NCBI GenBank assembly: GCA_944739405.2
Contig: OX123183.2
Span: 90,224,729-90,288,728 of the forward strand
Direction of reading: 5' to 3'
Source of the DNA: Euclidia mi
Lineage: Eukaryota; Arthropoda; Insecta; Lepidoptera; Erebidae
DNA: 64,000 bases
Shown here piece after piece: positions 10,770 through 20,932 of this stretch. The position numbers and the translations under genes are program-made. Numbering within the stretch: the first letter of the stretch is position 1; each line of letters starts with the position of its first letter. Below the pieces are notes generated by a model. The model was given only the letters and a program-made list of their open reading frames with translations. It was not told the origin of the DNA and ran no database searches.

Positions 10770-11510
10770 TTACTTCAATTCATCGCTTGTTATTCGGATA
10801 CGTGACAAGGCATCTGCAGCTGCATTGTCAGTACCTCGAACATATTCTATGATGTAATCATATTCCTCTAATATTAAACGGAATTTAGTCAAACAACTAG
10901 ATGGATTTGTTTGATTAAAGAGGTAAACTAGGGGTTTGTGGTCGGTTTTGATAACAAATTTTCGGCCGTAAAGATAGGGTCTAAAATACTTTACAGACCA
11001 TACGATAGCGAGTAACTCCTTCTCTATCGTAGGGTACCTAATTTCCGCTTTGTTAAGACTACGACTTGCATATGCAATTGGTCTGTTATCACTATTGCAT
11101 AGAACGGATCCGATTGCATAGCCAGACGCATCTGTTTGTAAAATGAATGTATTGTTTTCATCAAAGTTAGGATATTGTAATATTGGTGGAGAAATTAACG
11201 ACTCTTTTAGAGATTCGAAAGATTTCTGACATTCATACGACCATTCAAAGTTAACGTTTTTTCGACACAGTCTGTTAAGAGGTAAAGATAGTGCGGCAAA
11301 GTCTGGTATAAATTTCCTATAAAAGTTGACCAATGCTATGAATCTTTTTGTTTCCTCAGCATTTTTTGGAACTGGATAATTTTTTACTATGTTTATTTTC
11401 TCTAAATCAGGTTGAATTCCTTCAGATGAAATTACATGACCTAAAAATTGCATTTCCTTTCTTAGGAAATCGCATTTCACTGGGTTAAGCTTCAAGTTAA
11501 CTTTTCGCAA
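10770..11510 (-). pseudogene. gypsy pol, RT thumb and RNase H
   Basis: The 246-residue frame starts with the RT connection (LKLNPVKCDFLRKEMQFLGH). A complete RNase H follows with its acidic residues in place: FILQTDASGYAIGSVL, then the Glu in YPTIEKELLAIVW, FVIKTDHKPL, and GTDNAAADALSR. RNase H removes the RNA template during reverse transcription. It is separated from the upstream RT by a small indel at about 11510, where the frame changes. Confidence 0.85.
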
Positions 11511-11511
11511 T

Positions 11512-12825
11512 CTAAATATCTATAAGATTTTTATTATGAATTTGTAAATTACGTCCAAAGCAAATCAAATTATCCAAATAAACAAATAATTTGTCGTATG
11601 TGAGGCCCGACATGGCAATTGTTATTAGACAAGAGAATGCACTTGGGCTTATTTTTAATCCCATAGGTAAACGGGTCATTTGATATTGGCCCGAAGGCGT
11701 AGTGAAGGCTGTATACTTTCTACTTTCTGGATTTAATTTCACTTGATAATATGCTTGTGATAAATCTAATTGTGAAAAATACATTGAACCTGATAAAGAA
11801 TCTAAAATATCGTTAATATTTGGAAGCGGAAATTTATCGTCTAAAATTCTAGTATTTAATTTACGAAAATCAATAACTAACCTCCATTTCTTAGAATTAT
11901 CATCAGATTTTTTGGGTACCAACAAAATAGGGCTTGACCACTCACTTTTTGCTGGCTCAATTATATTCTCAGAAAGCATTTTCTTAACCTGTGTTTCAAT
12001 TTCCTTACGCTGTGAAAAGGGCAACCTGTACTGTCTAGTATAAACTGGATCAGCGTTTGGTTTTAATTGTATACTTTGTTCATAAAGGTTAGTGGTAGAT
12101 AATTTGTCGTTTGGTAAATGAAACACATCCGAAAATTTTGTACATATGCTTTGAATAGATGATCTTTCTTCACAGTTCAGATGACTTAAATTTAAAAGAG
12201 AAAACGTGGTGCGTACTCTCACTCCATCAATATTACTATCTCGTCCAAAGTTACAGGTGTCATAGTCTGATAATAAATGTATTTCCGGTCTAAAATAATT
12301 AATATCTACTTGCGATTCGCGAGTATTTAATATCTGTATACTAATTTGTCCATTGTTTGGTTTACAGATACTTCCGGCTATAAAAACACCGTCGCATAAT
12401 TGGTAAGGTTGTATTACGCAGTCTTCGTTAAAACTACTATCTAACATAAATATCTTCTCACATCTCGGCGGAATGCTTAAAAAGCAAGTTTTACTTAGCG
12501 AACTATTAATCATGGGCAGGGTCAAAGTATTATTACTGGTCTTTAACGTTAGTGTATTATTTTCAAAGTTCAAAATAGCGTTATATTTGCTCATAAAATC
12601 TCTACCAATTATTCCATGTTGTATACCAGGCAAGGTGCGCATAATGTAAAATTTGTGTACAAATTCCTGTCCATTTACGATCAATGTAACATAAACATAG
12701 CCTAAAGTTTGCACTTTGCCTCCAATGCCATTTATAGAAATGCATTCGGTTTGGATTGGAATATTGCAACGTGCCACAGTGTCGTATTTCAATACTGAGA
12801 GTGAAGCTCCAGAATCTATAAGCAA
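11512..12825 (-). pseudogene. gypsy pol, aspartic protease and reverse transcriptase
   Basis: The frame opens on the retropepsin active site LIDSGAS, followed by GIIGRDFMSKY. From about residue 255 it is a reverse transcriptase with QYRLPFSQRKEIE, WRLVIDFRKLN, FSQLDLSQAYYQV and LPMGLKISPSAF. The catalytic YxDD reads YLDN (VYLDNLICFG), so the second metal-binding Asp is replaced by Asn and the enzyme is predicted dead. The protease frame is open only from the active site; its N-terminal part and the join to gag are degraded. Confidence 0.87.
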
Positions 12826-12907
12826 TCCATATTTGGCACCTTGTACTAAGAATTCAACTGAGCTGTTATGGTTACACGCAAATATAAAATTATCATCGAA
12901 AAAACTC

Positions 12908-12955
12908 TAATGGTTCAGTGGTATGTCTCTCCGTAGGTTGGGGCGTTCGATTCCG
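12908..12955 (+). repeat. tRNA-like A/B box remnant between gag and protease
   Basis: TGGTTCAGTGGTA resembles a tRNA-Gly A box, and CGTTCGATTCC a B box 19 bases later. The stems do not pair well, so this is not a functional tRNA. It may be a SINE scrap inside the gypsy element or chance. Confidence 0.3.
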
Positions 12956-12971
12956 GTCAGCTATATGCATA

Positions 12972-14137
12972 CTATTTATGCTGTTTTCTTATAACGTGAA
13001 TGTTATTACTACGCGTAAAAGTACGTCCTGGCCTACCGTGAGATGAACCCCGCATGTGACCACGATTAGTGTTACGCTGTTGCTGCTGAATTTGGTTTTG
13101 ATATTGCCTATAATTATGAAAAGAACCTCTGCCGTTTCCTCTTTGTATAAATCGATAGTTGTTCAATCGATTAGGACGTCTATTATAATGGTAACCATAA
13201 CATCCGCGATTATTATAGGAATTGCCTTGGTATCCGACGTACACAGAAGCGTCAGAATTATAACGACTGTATGATAATTCTTCATCTTTAGCTGCTCTTA
13301 TTGTATCTTTCAAAGTGTCGTAATTACGGGCCGACAAAATAGTGCAGATATCGCGATTTCGCAAGCCATCAATGAAACTTTAAATCGCAATCTTCTCATT
13401 TTGAGGGCGCCAAATTTTAAATGCACTTTGGTCATCACCAGCTTGCGCGACCGTCAAATCCACAAACGTTGCTCGACCTTAGAACCATACTTTTCTAAAG
13501 GAGAACCGTTTTGGTTGATTTGTGTCAATTCATTGTGGATAGCCGTACTCGACTTTTTTGTAAGAAGGTGTTGACGCATTTCAATAATAAGCGACTCACA
13601 ACTATCATACGTGTTAGACAGTCTCAATTTGGCATTCTCGTTCAATCGGGTTTTTAATATAAACTTAACTAGCATTTTGTTACCTTCTTCTGTGAGTGAA
13701 GAACTGTATAACTCTATGGCATCTATTAAACTTTTCGTTACATTTTCATCACCATTCATAATTGGTAGCAAAGCCACGGCAGTCCTATAATTAAAAGCCT
13801 CCATATTGTCTACTTCGGTTCTAACTTTGACCGTACACGTACTAGGTTGAGAACTGTACGTTTTAGAGCAAAAAGATTCTATTTGGGTAAAAATCTTTTC
13901 AAATAAATCACGGTATGATTTTATTTCCTTTAAAACACTTGTACTAAATTGTTTCCTTTCAATCTGTATAGATAAGGTATTAATACATTCATCAAATTGG
14001 CATTTCAACAATGTAGCTTCTTTTAACTTTTGTTTTAGAACAGATTCTGTCCTTTTAGAATAACTTAGCTTTATCAAATTATCTTTAATACTTTTAAATT
14101 GGTCATACAACAGGATAAGCTCATTTGCCATTACCAA
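12972..14137 (-). pseudogene. gypsy gag of the 412/mdg1 type
   Basis: Gag forms the intracellular particle that packages the element RNA. The first part (13454-14137, 227 residues) has a coiled N-terminal region and then the capsid-like RTAVALLPIMNGDENVTK and FILKTRLNENAKLRL. A frameshift near 13470 and a TAA near 13383 separate it from the C-terminal part (12972-13364). That part begins with IDGLRNRDICTILSARNYD spread across the break and ends in an Arg/Gly/Asn/Gln-rich nucleocapsid-like tail (RGHMRGSSHGRPGRTF). The tail has no CCHC zinc knuckle. The frame order agrees with the downstream pol. Confidence 0.8.
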
Positions 14138-14254
14138 TCAAAATTAAGAAAAAACAACCACATAGGCAATAATAACTCTATAGGCAATATACATGATAAT
14201 ACACAAAAAAAACTAATAGACATTAAAACTGAATATATAGGTAACTTTAGTCAC

Positions 14255-14593
14255 TTACTTCGGGTTCTGGTATACCTCTCTGGTACCCGCCTCGTGGCGA
14301 GCCTCCTGGCGCTGCTGGCGGCATTCGTAGCAGACACGAGTCTCCGGGTTCAGTCGACGAAACGAGCGCGATAGGTTTTGTGCGAAAACCTCATTCCTTA
14401 TCCACGCATAGTGGCAATTTCTGTATAGCTTATATACCGCGTAAAGACCGGCTATTGCGAGTAACGTGCAAATGATAAACATCACGATACTAATGTTAGA
14501 TAAGTGATATTCTTGCATAGAGGCCGAATTCGAACCACCTGATGCACTTTGCGAAATGAAAACGTCCTCTTTTTCAATGTTAGAACGACACAT
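14255..14593 (-). CDS. small single-pass membrane ORF upstream of gag
   Basis: This intact 112-residue frame starts with a good ATG (MCRSNIEKEDVF), 115 bp after the primer-binding site and before gag. Residues about 33-57 are strongly hydrophobic (ISIVMFIICTLLAIAGLYAV) and followed by a basic, Arg-rich cytosolic-type tail with a CYEC pair. There is no signal peptide. It resembles no gag, pol or env domain I can name. Its position just after the 5' LTR, and its intact state while gag and pol are broken, are unusual. It could be an accessory protein of the element or a chance frame. Confidence 0.5.
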   Translation of the reverse strand: MCRSNIEKEDVFISQSASGGSNSASMQEYHLSNISIVMFIICTLLAIAGLYAVYKLYRNCHYAWIRNEVFAQNLSRSFRRLNPETRVCYECRQQRQEARHEAGTREVYQNPK

Positions 14594-14707
14594 TTTTCAA
14601 AAAAAGAAAAGTCACTTTGACACACAAAAGATATTGTTTATAGTTAGGTACTTGTCCATCATTGTCTTTCAATAACACGCGACCGAACTCGACGACCCGT
14701 CTTGGAT

Positions 14708-14720
14708 GGCAGGGTCGCCA
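14708..14720 (-). promoter_or_regulatory. primer-binding site, tRNA-Arg type
   Basis: Directly inside the LTR end (…CTTACA) the minus strand reads TGGCGACCCTGCC. The first eight bases complement a tRNA 3' end of GGTCGCCA, as in insect tRNA-Arg. Initiation of minus-strand cDNA is the inferred role. Confidence 0.65.
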
Positions 14721-14891
14721 TGTAAGGTTGTGAGTTCGGGGAGATGAGTAATACTACTTGTATTACTCATCTCCCCAATGCATTGGACTAATGTTTATTA
14801 CTGCTCCCTATAATAGAATTACAGTGATTTATATACTATTGCTTCTTAATATTAGGATACATGCATACATACGTAAGTCATACACACTACA
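14721..14891 (-). repeat. 5' LTR of the 412/mdg1-like element
   Basis: On the minus strand it begins TGTAGTGTG and ends CTTACA, giving TGT...ACA termini over 171 bp. It abuts R1-like LINE sequence on one side and the primer-binding site on the other. A TATA-like TATATAAA motif lies near 14828-14835. Its partner LTR was not found. Confidence 0.72.
14738..14776. repeat. perfect 17 bp hairpin inside the LTR
   Basis: ggggagatgagtaatac (14738-14754) and its exact reverse complement (14760-14776) flank a 5-base loop. It lies about 50-90 bases downstream of the TATA-like motif on the minus strand, in the transcribed R/U5 part, where it would form a stable RNA stem. Confidence 0.8.
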
Positions 14892-15813
14892 GGAGTCGAG
14901 ATCTCCCTCTCCCTTTCCGCAGTTTCCTTCTGTGACATAACGTCTTCGCAGAAGGAAACCACCGCATCCCACGACTCTGCGCTACCAACCATCCTCCGCA
15001 CTACAGCCGGCAGCGACAGACCGCCTCCTATTTTATTTGTGAGGACACGGCGCTGCTCCTCCTAAGCTACACACTCAGCGAGCGTGTGTTGCGCCGTGTC
15101 CTCCCCGCAATGGACGCAGTGGTGGCACCGAGCGTCCGGCTCCCTGTCTATGCGGCACAGGTACTTGCCGAAGCAGCCGTGCCCCGACACCCTAAACGAC
15201 AGGGAGCCACGCCTTCTCCCGAGCCAGTCATCGAGTACTGGCCGGATCGCCTCGACGGTAACTAGGCCGGCGGCAGGGCGCAGAAGCCTTTGCTGCCATT
15301 CCACCACCAAGACCTGACGGAGCTCCTCTCGGCGCAGCGCGATCTGCCGCTGCACCAGCCTCGAGCCCCGTGTCTGCTCTTTCTCGCGCCATCGATATAA
15401 TGACGCTAGTACTTTCGCCTCTAGGTCCCAGGGCGGGGATCCGGCCAGGATGCAAGCCGCCTCGTAGGAAATCGTGCGATACCCGCGGACGACTCTGACG
15501 GCCATCGCCCTCTGCTGTTTGCGCAGTATGGCGAGAGTGCTGGCCGTCATGTCCATCGTTCACACAGGGGCCCTATATAGGGCCATGGACCGCACGATTC
15601 CCACGTACAACCGCCTACAAGCGGCGCTCGGGCACCCCAAGTTGGGAAGCAACGTTGAAAGCGCGCCTGCTGCGCCCATGAACTTGGGCGCCAGCCGCCA
15701 GAAGTGGGGCCCGAATTCCCATCGGCTGTCGAGCACCAATCCCAGATACTTCATGGTGGACTCGACAGGTATCCGGGCTCCGCTGACCACGATGTGTGAT
15801 CCCGGCGCCGGCG
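14892..15813 (-). pseudogene. R1-like LINE ORF2, C-terminal part
   Basis: The minus-strand reading continues the polymerase after the Transib-like insertion: PVESTMKYLGLVLDSRW, then LRKQQRAMAVRVVRGYRTIS, then a zinc motif CRIDREPDARCHHC with downstream H and C (AQHTLAEC). A TAG at 15059-15061 interrupts, but the same frame goes on with EEQRRVLTNKIGGGLSL up to the LTR boundary. A frameshift lies near 15557. The zinc motif is a hallmark of R1-group ORF2 C-termini. Confidence 0.8.
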
Positions 15814-17182
15814 CACAGTGGGGCCACTGCCCTCAAAACGTACCGAAAATCCAAAAACTCAAAGTGATTTTAGAGTACCCTAATTACATCACTTATCAAG
15901 AAAACTAACCAAGGTATCAGTTGACAGTATTGGAGCGTCGGTCGCGCGTTTAGTTTGAAATGAAAGTGAAGTAAACATACATATATTGTCGATAAACTAT
16001 TTAGTGCTCGTAATTTACGCGCAATTAAGAGCGATTTCTTACTAAATTGAATTATTTTTGGTGTTATTTAGGCATGGAAATTTCATCCTCAGGTATGTGC
16101 CAATGTCATAGTCATTATTTTTTCTTTCTTGCGTAAATACTTTCTAGTAGCCGAGATAAATAAAGTCTTATAATCAAATGATGGAATTTTTTTTAACATT
16201 CGATGTTTTGTTTATGTTCAAAGCAATATAAAGTTATGGTTGTTATCTGAAAATATTCTTTACTTTATAGGCTTTTATAAATAAGTTGAAAATTTTGCCA
16301 CTTTTTGCCACTTTACGAAGTATGTAAATTTTTAGTTCATGGCACTCAGAAATATTTTTTTCATATTTGACTTTCTTATTTAAAACTATTTATTTTCTTT
16401 TAGGACCGTCTAATAAATTGCTATTTATTACAATAATCTGAACTTATAAGCTATTAATTATGAATACTAACTATTCATTATGAATAGTTCAGGCAAGAAT
16501 ATTTTTGAGCAACGATACATACATAATCAAAGAGCTTGCAAAACGAACTGGTTGTGACGTCGAGTATATGAAAAAGAAATTGAGTGCTTTTGTCTCAATA
16601 CAAATCAAGATGGGCTAAAGCGAATAGAACTGAAAATAAATTTAGTATTAATAACAAAGAATGGCTTGAAACATCAATTTCTTTTCCACGCACTGAGCCC
16701 AAACGGAAACGCGGCCGACCCGTTACCTCTTTTGAGAATTCTTCAGATCATTGTAAACGTACCAAAACCAAGCAGTTACGTGAATCAACGACATCCACAG
16801 ACAAAACTAAAAAACCGGTCAAAAACAAAGTTAAAAATATTCCTCAAGAAGCACTGTTCACGTTGAAAGCTCCATCCCCAAATAAATCAGTTGATGAAGG
16901 TGCCGATGATGATGATGACGATGACGGTGCTTTAACATATCTTCAATAATTACTCAACATTGTTCATAACTACGAATTTTGGAGGAATTAAATTTATTTA
17001 GATTATTAGTTTATTTAATTAATAATGCAATGTGCCTTTTTAACATAAAAAATATTATTATCACCAAAATTGAGTTTATTTCTAGAAGAAGCCACGTTCT
17101 TGATAATATCTGATTCATTTTAGAAGGTTAAACTGGTTTAGTTGATTTGATGGTACGAATGAGGATCTATTGCCCCACTGTG
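15814..17182. mobile_element. non-autonomous Transib-like DNA transposon
   Basis: Both ends read CACAGTGGGGC going inward, with a second conserved block CGTACC at the same distance (bases 26-31) from each end. The element is flanked by a 5 bp CGGCG duplication (15809-15813 and 17183-17187). GC-rich 5 bp duplications and CAC(A/G) termini are typical of Transib, the RAG1-related superfamily. Removing the element and one CGGCG puts the surrounding LINE back in frame, which fixes the boundaries. No transposase core is visible; one small degenerate frame lies inside. Confidence 0.75.
16481..16949 (+). pseudogene. degenerate basic/acidic ORF inside the Transib-like element
   Basis: Two overlapping frames joined by frameshifts read DTYIIKELAKRTGCDVEYMK and then SRWAKANRTENKF, PKRKRGRPVTSFENSSDHCK and an Asp run (DDDDDDD) before a stop at 16949. 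The GRP..SFE.SS..K pattern recalls N-terminal regions of some transposon-encoded proteins, but I cannot name the family. No catalytic DDE residues are seen, so it would not be a working transposase. Confidence 0.4.
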
Positions 17183-17187
17183 CGGCG

Positions 17188-17886
17188 CCCGTCGGGGGCC
17201 ATGAAACACTATGGCCTCCGACTTATTTAGGGCCACCTCCAGGCCCAGGCGCCGGATGCGGTTCACCACCTGTGACACCGCAGCCGTGGCTATCAACGTC
17301 GCTTCCCTGTGCGAGCTCCCCCGGGCAGTTACGAGCGTGTCGTCCGCATAACATGTCAAGTCGGCGCCCGGCGGGAGTTCGCCTCTCAGCACCCAGTCGT
17401 AGCCGATGTTCCACAGGAGCGGTCCCAAGACCGATCCCTGCGGAACACCGCACGACATGAGGTGCCGACCAGCACCGTCACGTCCCCGATAGGTGACGCA
17501 TCTACTCTCTAGGTAAGCCCCTACTGTATGGCGGAGGTAGGGAGGCACGTGATGGTAATTCAGAGCCTCCCGAATACAACTCCAGGGTAGGGTGTTGAAT
17601 GCGTTGGAGATGTCTAAAGACACCGCCAGCACCACCCACCCCGGGACACCGTCTCCTCCACCAAGGCCCTCACGCGCATGATGGCGTCTATGGTGGAGCG
17701 CCCCCGACGAAAACCAAATTGGTTATCGTCCAGGTTCGGTCCCTCCCTGCACAAGTGGTTGACGAGGCGATCTGCGATAATACGCTCAAAGAGTTTGCCC
17801 GCCTCGTCGAGCAGCACTATGGGCCGATACGTGGACGGCGAGTCCGCGGGGCGCCCCTCCTTTCTGAGCAGGACCAGCCTCCCAGT
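17188..17886 (-). pseudogene. R1-like LINE ORF2, reverse transcriptase core
   Basis: Motifs in order are GRLVLLRKEGRPADSPSTYR, PIVLLDEAGKLFERIIADRL, FGFRRGRSTIDAI, motif A VSLDISNAFNTLPW, GVPQGSVLGPLLWNIGYD, and motif C CYADDTLVTARG. A 1-base frameshift near 17635 separates the first part from the palm. Both catalytic Asp of YADD are present. The 5' edge, near 17886, abuts a Tc1-like helix-turn-helix in the same frame. Confidence 0.86.
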
Positions 17887-18075
17887 GGTTGTACACCTAC
17901 CTCGACCTGGGTGCTGCTCAGCAGGATCTCCCGTGTTAGTGTAACGCTGATGAAGACGGCAAATAACGCTTCTATTGATACCAATATACGGAGATACCTG
18001 AGACTGACTTCTTTCCGCGTGCAACATCCCTACAGCTCTTTGCATTTCATCTGCGTTCAAATGGCGTCGCTCCAT
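17887..18075 (-). pseudogene. Tc1-like transposase, N-terminal helix-turn-helix
   Basis: About 63 residues (MERRHLNADEMQRAVGML, then GINRSVICRLHQRY, TGDPAEQHPGRGR) match the paired-type DNA-binding domain that opens Tc1-family transposases. The DDE domain is missing. The frame runs without a stop into the R1-like LINE RT, producing a 162-residue chimeric frame that ends at 17614. Confidence 0.75.
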
Positions 18076-18353
18076 GACGTAAAAAAATGTGTCAAAATCC
18101 AAATTTATTCAAAACTTTTTCAAATTATTGTTTAAATCATAAAATTGATACACAATACAAAATTTTAATGAGCAAGGAAAACGCTATAAAATTCGAACAA
18201 ATGCATTCGCTTTTGAATTTGTGAAAAAAAAAGAAAAAAAAAATGTCCTCTAGATAAAAAATGTTTACATAGGTATTACCTACTTGGTAAGAAATGATAT
18301 AATAATTGATTAATAATTTGAAATGGTGTGTAATGCTTAGACTTTTTTGATGT

Positions 18354-18990
18354 GTGTACTTCAGCGACGTGGAGAATACAGCGAGACTGAGAAGAAGTCT
18401 CAAGGGAAGAGCGTTAGAAACAATGAGATCGGAACTGATTGGGTATGCACGACCGGATGACATCATGAAGGAATTGGAGCTGCAGTTCAGACGACCGAAC
18501 TCCATCGCACAGGCCGAAACAGACAAGCTGAGGACCCTGCCACGCTGTAGCGAAGCACCCAAGGACATATGTGCGTTCGCAAGCAAGATATGAAGCGGCG
18601 TCGTCACACTTCGAGCGTTGAAAAAGGAACATAACCTCATCAATGCGGAGCTAGTGTGTGTGTGTTGACCGAGAAGCTACCGAACTCGTTACGTGTGCAG
18701 TGGTACAAGACGTACACCGAAAAGTGTCATTCGAAGCCGGACCTCAGCCGATTTAGTGATTTCGTGACGGAGTACGCGCGTTACTGTAGCGCGTTCGCAC
18801 CGGCTGAGAACATCACTGATGGGCACACGGTGACGGCGACGGAGAACGACAGCCTACGGACACGCCTAACGCGAAGTGCAATATATGTGAACGCGAAGGA
18901 CACTACTCGTCGGCCTGCAGCACGTTTCGTAACGCCAACGCAGTGTTACGGCTGCTTGCCTCTGAGTACCTGCCCACTCGGGAGCTGGTA
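18354..18990 (+). pseudogene. BEL/Pao gag fragment with zinc knuckle
   Basis: DUF1759-like sequence (SLKGRALETMRSELIGYARP, DDIMKELELQFRRP, RTLPRCSEAPKDICAFASKI) runs to a TGA at 18591-18593 and continues in the same frame. A frameshift in a gtgtgtgtgt run near 18655 follows, then LPNSLRVQWYK, and further on a CX2CX4HX4C knuckle (CNICEREGHYSSAC). No LTRs or pol accompany it. It is from a different family than the BEL element at 46132-52623, whose own copy has lost the knuckle region. Confidence 0.78.
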
Positions 18991-20450
18991 ATGTATTCAC
19001 TACTTCCACTCATATTCAGACTCTTGACCTTTCTAGGACGCCATTAAACATGCATGTTCGTCCCGAGGGACGCCGCCCCGGGTTTCTGTTCACATTACAA
19101 ACTTTCGCGCAAAGAGAAAAGTTTCGTCTGATGGTTCTCATTTTACCTTCCTTCATACGACGAATGTTGTTCGAGTCAATGTCGAATATTATGTTACTTT
19201 TACTTCTAAAGCATTCTCGTATATATTTATAAATCATGCATTTTTATTATAGGCGTCTAAATAGCGACAGCCGAGTTAATACAATGATGTGGCCTAGTTT
19301 ACCGCGGTATATTTTCACTTAACTTTTATCTAATAGCCTCAGCACGGCAGCGTTGGAACATTATTTCAATTTATTAAATTACCAGATCTTCAGCAGCCTG
19401 TATAATGCAATTTCATTGACTTTATAATATAAGATAACATTAGGTATGCAATATTGAATCTATAATCATCTATATCTGTATACATATATAAAATTCTTGT
19501 TACTAACTGTCAGACTACGCACAGGCGAAACTACTGAGATTTGGTATATAATATGGCCCTTGAGGTTCGTAGAGGTGTACTAAGACTTACAAGGGATTAA
19601 ATTCTCACGGGATCAAGTAGAAGCAGTTAGCTGCAAGCATCTTCTAGTACACCTTATTTAAAAGTAAATAAAAAAAAAGTATGGTAACATATTCAAGAAT
19701 CCTACGCTGTATATATATATATATATATACATCATTCTTATACAGATGAAGTTGGTGGCAACCGCTTGTATTTATTAATAAAGCAGGATGTAGTTTTTTC
19801 TGTAAAAAATATGTGTGAATACTTAAAAGTGTATAACGTATGCAACTCGTTGACTTAAATTATTTTAGTTTACACTGCGCGCGTAAATAATGAATGTTCT
19901 ATTGTTAGTGTCACAACAACTGCAATGTATTGTGTACAATCGGAAGTATAATATATCATATAAATTCTTTGTCTTCCTGCGGGATTAAACAGGGGTGAAA
20001 CATTCGCATTTGCATTACACGTGCTGTCATTGATATAGTAATGTATAAAGGAAGGCTTAACATACTATAACAATGTAATTTAAATGCGATAAACTTATAC
20101 AGTGTTTGTAGCCGCACCCCGCACACCCGAAGCTTATAGTGTCAAATTAGATCATACTTTTTGTTTCAAATTAGTTCTGCAAATTCGCATTATGACCATG
20201 TGGGCTGACAAGTGAAATCATAGTATATCAGAATACTAACTAATGCAATATAAGACTCGTCTAATGTTAGCATAGTACATACATAGCGTTTAGACAGCTA
20301 TCACTAAAACGAAACCGCGAATATGTCGGTCCAAGTTTAGTTTTAAACACAATGTTAATTGAATTTTCTACCATGCTGTGGATGCATATATTATGCTTGA
20401 TGTGAACACAGCTCCCTTAGCAATATTTTGTACGAGAGTTTTACTTCCCC
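18991..20450. other. AT-rich non-coding stretch with weak Helitron-like traces
   Basis: Around 19500-19650 the words cgaaactactgagatttggt and attctcacgggatcaag recall the body of Lepidoptera Helitron-like repeats, but no clean ends are seen. A (TA)n run lies at 19710-19731. No gene is recognised. Confidence 0.4.
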
Positions 20451-20554
20451 CGAAAAAAAACGATCGCTGTCGCGCCGCCATATTTATGTGCCGCTGGGGA
20501 GCGAGGCCGCCAGCCAGGAATAGTGGGAGGCAGCGAGACGACTACCACGTCACA
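20451..20554 (-). repeat. 3' LTR of the second gypsy element, truncated
   Basis: Reads TGTGACGTGGTAGTCG on the minus strand from 20554, matching the start of the full LTR at 27842. Similarity stops at about 20451, after an A/T run, so roughly 230 bp of LTR is missing. Confidence 0.78.
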
Positions 20555-20568
20555 CACTCCCCCTTTTA
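20555..20568 (-). promoter_or_regulatory. polypurine tract
   Basis: The minus strand reads AAAAGGGGGAGTG immediately before the 3' LTR. This is the expected site for plus-strand priming and confirms the LTR edge. Confidence 0.65.
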
Positions 20569-20716
20569 GGCCGGAATTTTTCCTCGGGGGAAAATTCCCT
20601 GGCCCCCTGCCGCCGACAGCGCCTGGAACAGAGAAGGAAAAGTGGTGTCAGTCTTTTAAGTGCCAAACACCAACCAAAAGAAATTTGGTTATGTATAACC
20701 CCCAACCTTTCATACA

Positions 20717-20932
20717 TCACGCATTCAATGGACCCCTTTTAATAATAAGAAAAAAATTCTTCATACCTCGCTTACATACTAGATACATGCCAACACACAC
20801 AACCAGTGTACCAGCTATCATACAAATCAATACGGTTTCTGCTTGAATGCGAAACACGTCAAAGATTACACATAACTGAGATAGTCTAGAATAGTAGATA
20901 AATAGATAACATTTACTAGTGACACTGTTCAA
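20717..20932 (-). CDS. small membrane-spanning ORF downstream of integrase
   Basis: The 71-residue frame has a hydrophobic segment (TVLICMIAGTLVVCVGMYLV) followed by CKRGMKNFF. It lies in the position where env would be in an errantivirus, but it is far too short, lacks a signal peptide and shows no fusion or furin-like motif. It could be the end of a lost env, an accessory ORF like that at 14255-14593, or chance. Confidence 0.3.
   Translation of the reverse strand: MNSVTSKCYLFIYYSRLSQLCVIFDVFRIQAETVLICMIAGTLVVCVGMYLVCKRGMKNFFLIIKRGPLNA

Larger units (their letters stand above)
10437..14891 (-). mobile_element. 412/mdg1-like Ty3/gypsy retrotransposon, 3' truncated
   Basis: Read on the minus strand the order is LTR (14721-14891), primer-binding site, a small membrane-spanning ORF, gag, protease, reverse transcriptase and RNase H, ending in the linker before integrase. 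Integrase and the second LTR are absent. The gag has features I recognise from 412/mdg1 (RNEN-like middle, FIDGLRN, AAKDEE), and the primer-binding site starts TGGCGACC, which fits a tRNA-Arg primer as used by that clade. The element sits in the 3' end of the R1-like LINE at 14892-17886. Confidence 0.82.
14892..17886 (-). mobile_element. R1-like LINE, 5' truncated and interrupted
   Basis: A GC-rich minus-strand LINE encodes most of a reverse transcriptase (17188-17886) and its C-terminal region (14892-15813). It is split by a 1369 bp Transib-like element and cut at its 3' end by the 412/mdg1-like LTR. Its base composition is much more GC-rich than its surroundings. RT motif C is CYADDTLV, as in R1, TRAS and SART relatives. 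Confidence 0.85.

Noticed and set aside
12908..12955. tRNA-Gly gene
   Set aside because: Only A- and B-box-like strings are present; acceptor, anticodon and T stems do not pair.
20717..20932. functional env glycoprotein in the second gypsy element
   Set aside because: Only one hydrophobic segment; no signal peptide, cleavage site or ectodomain length.
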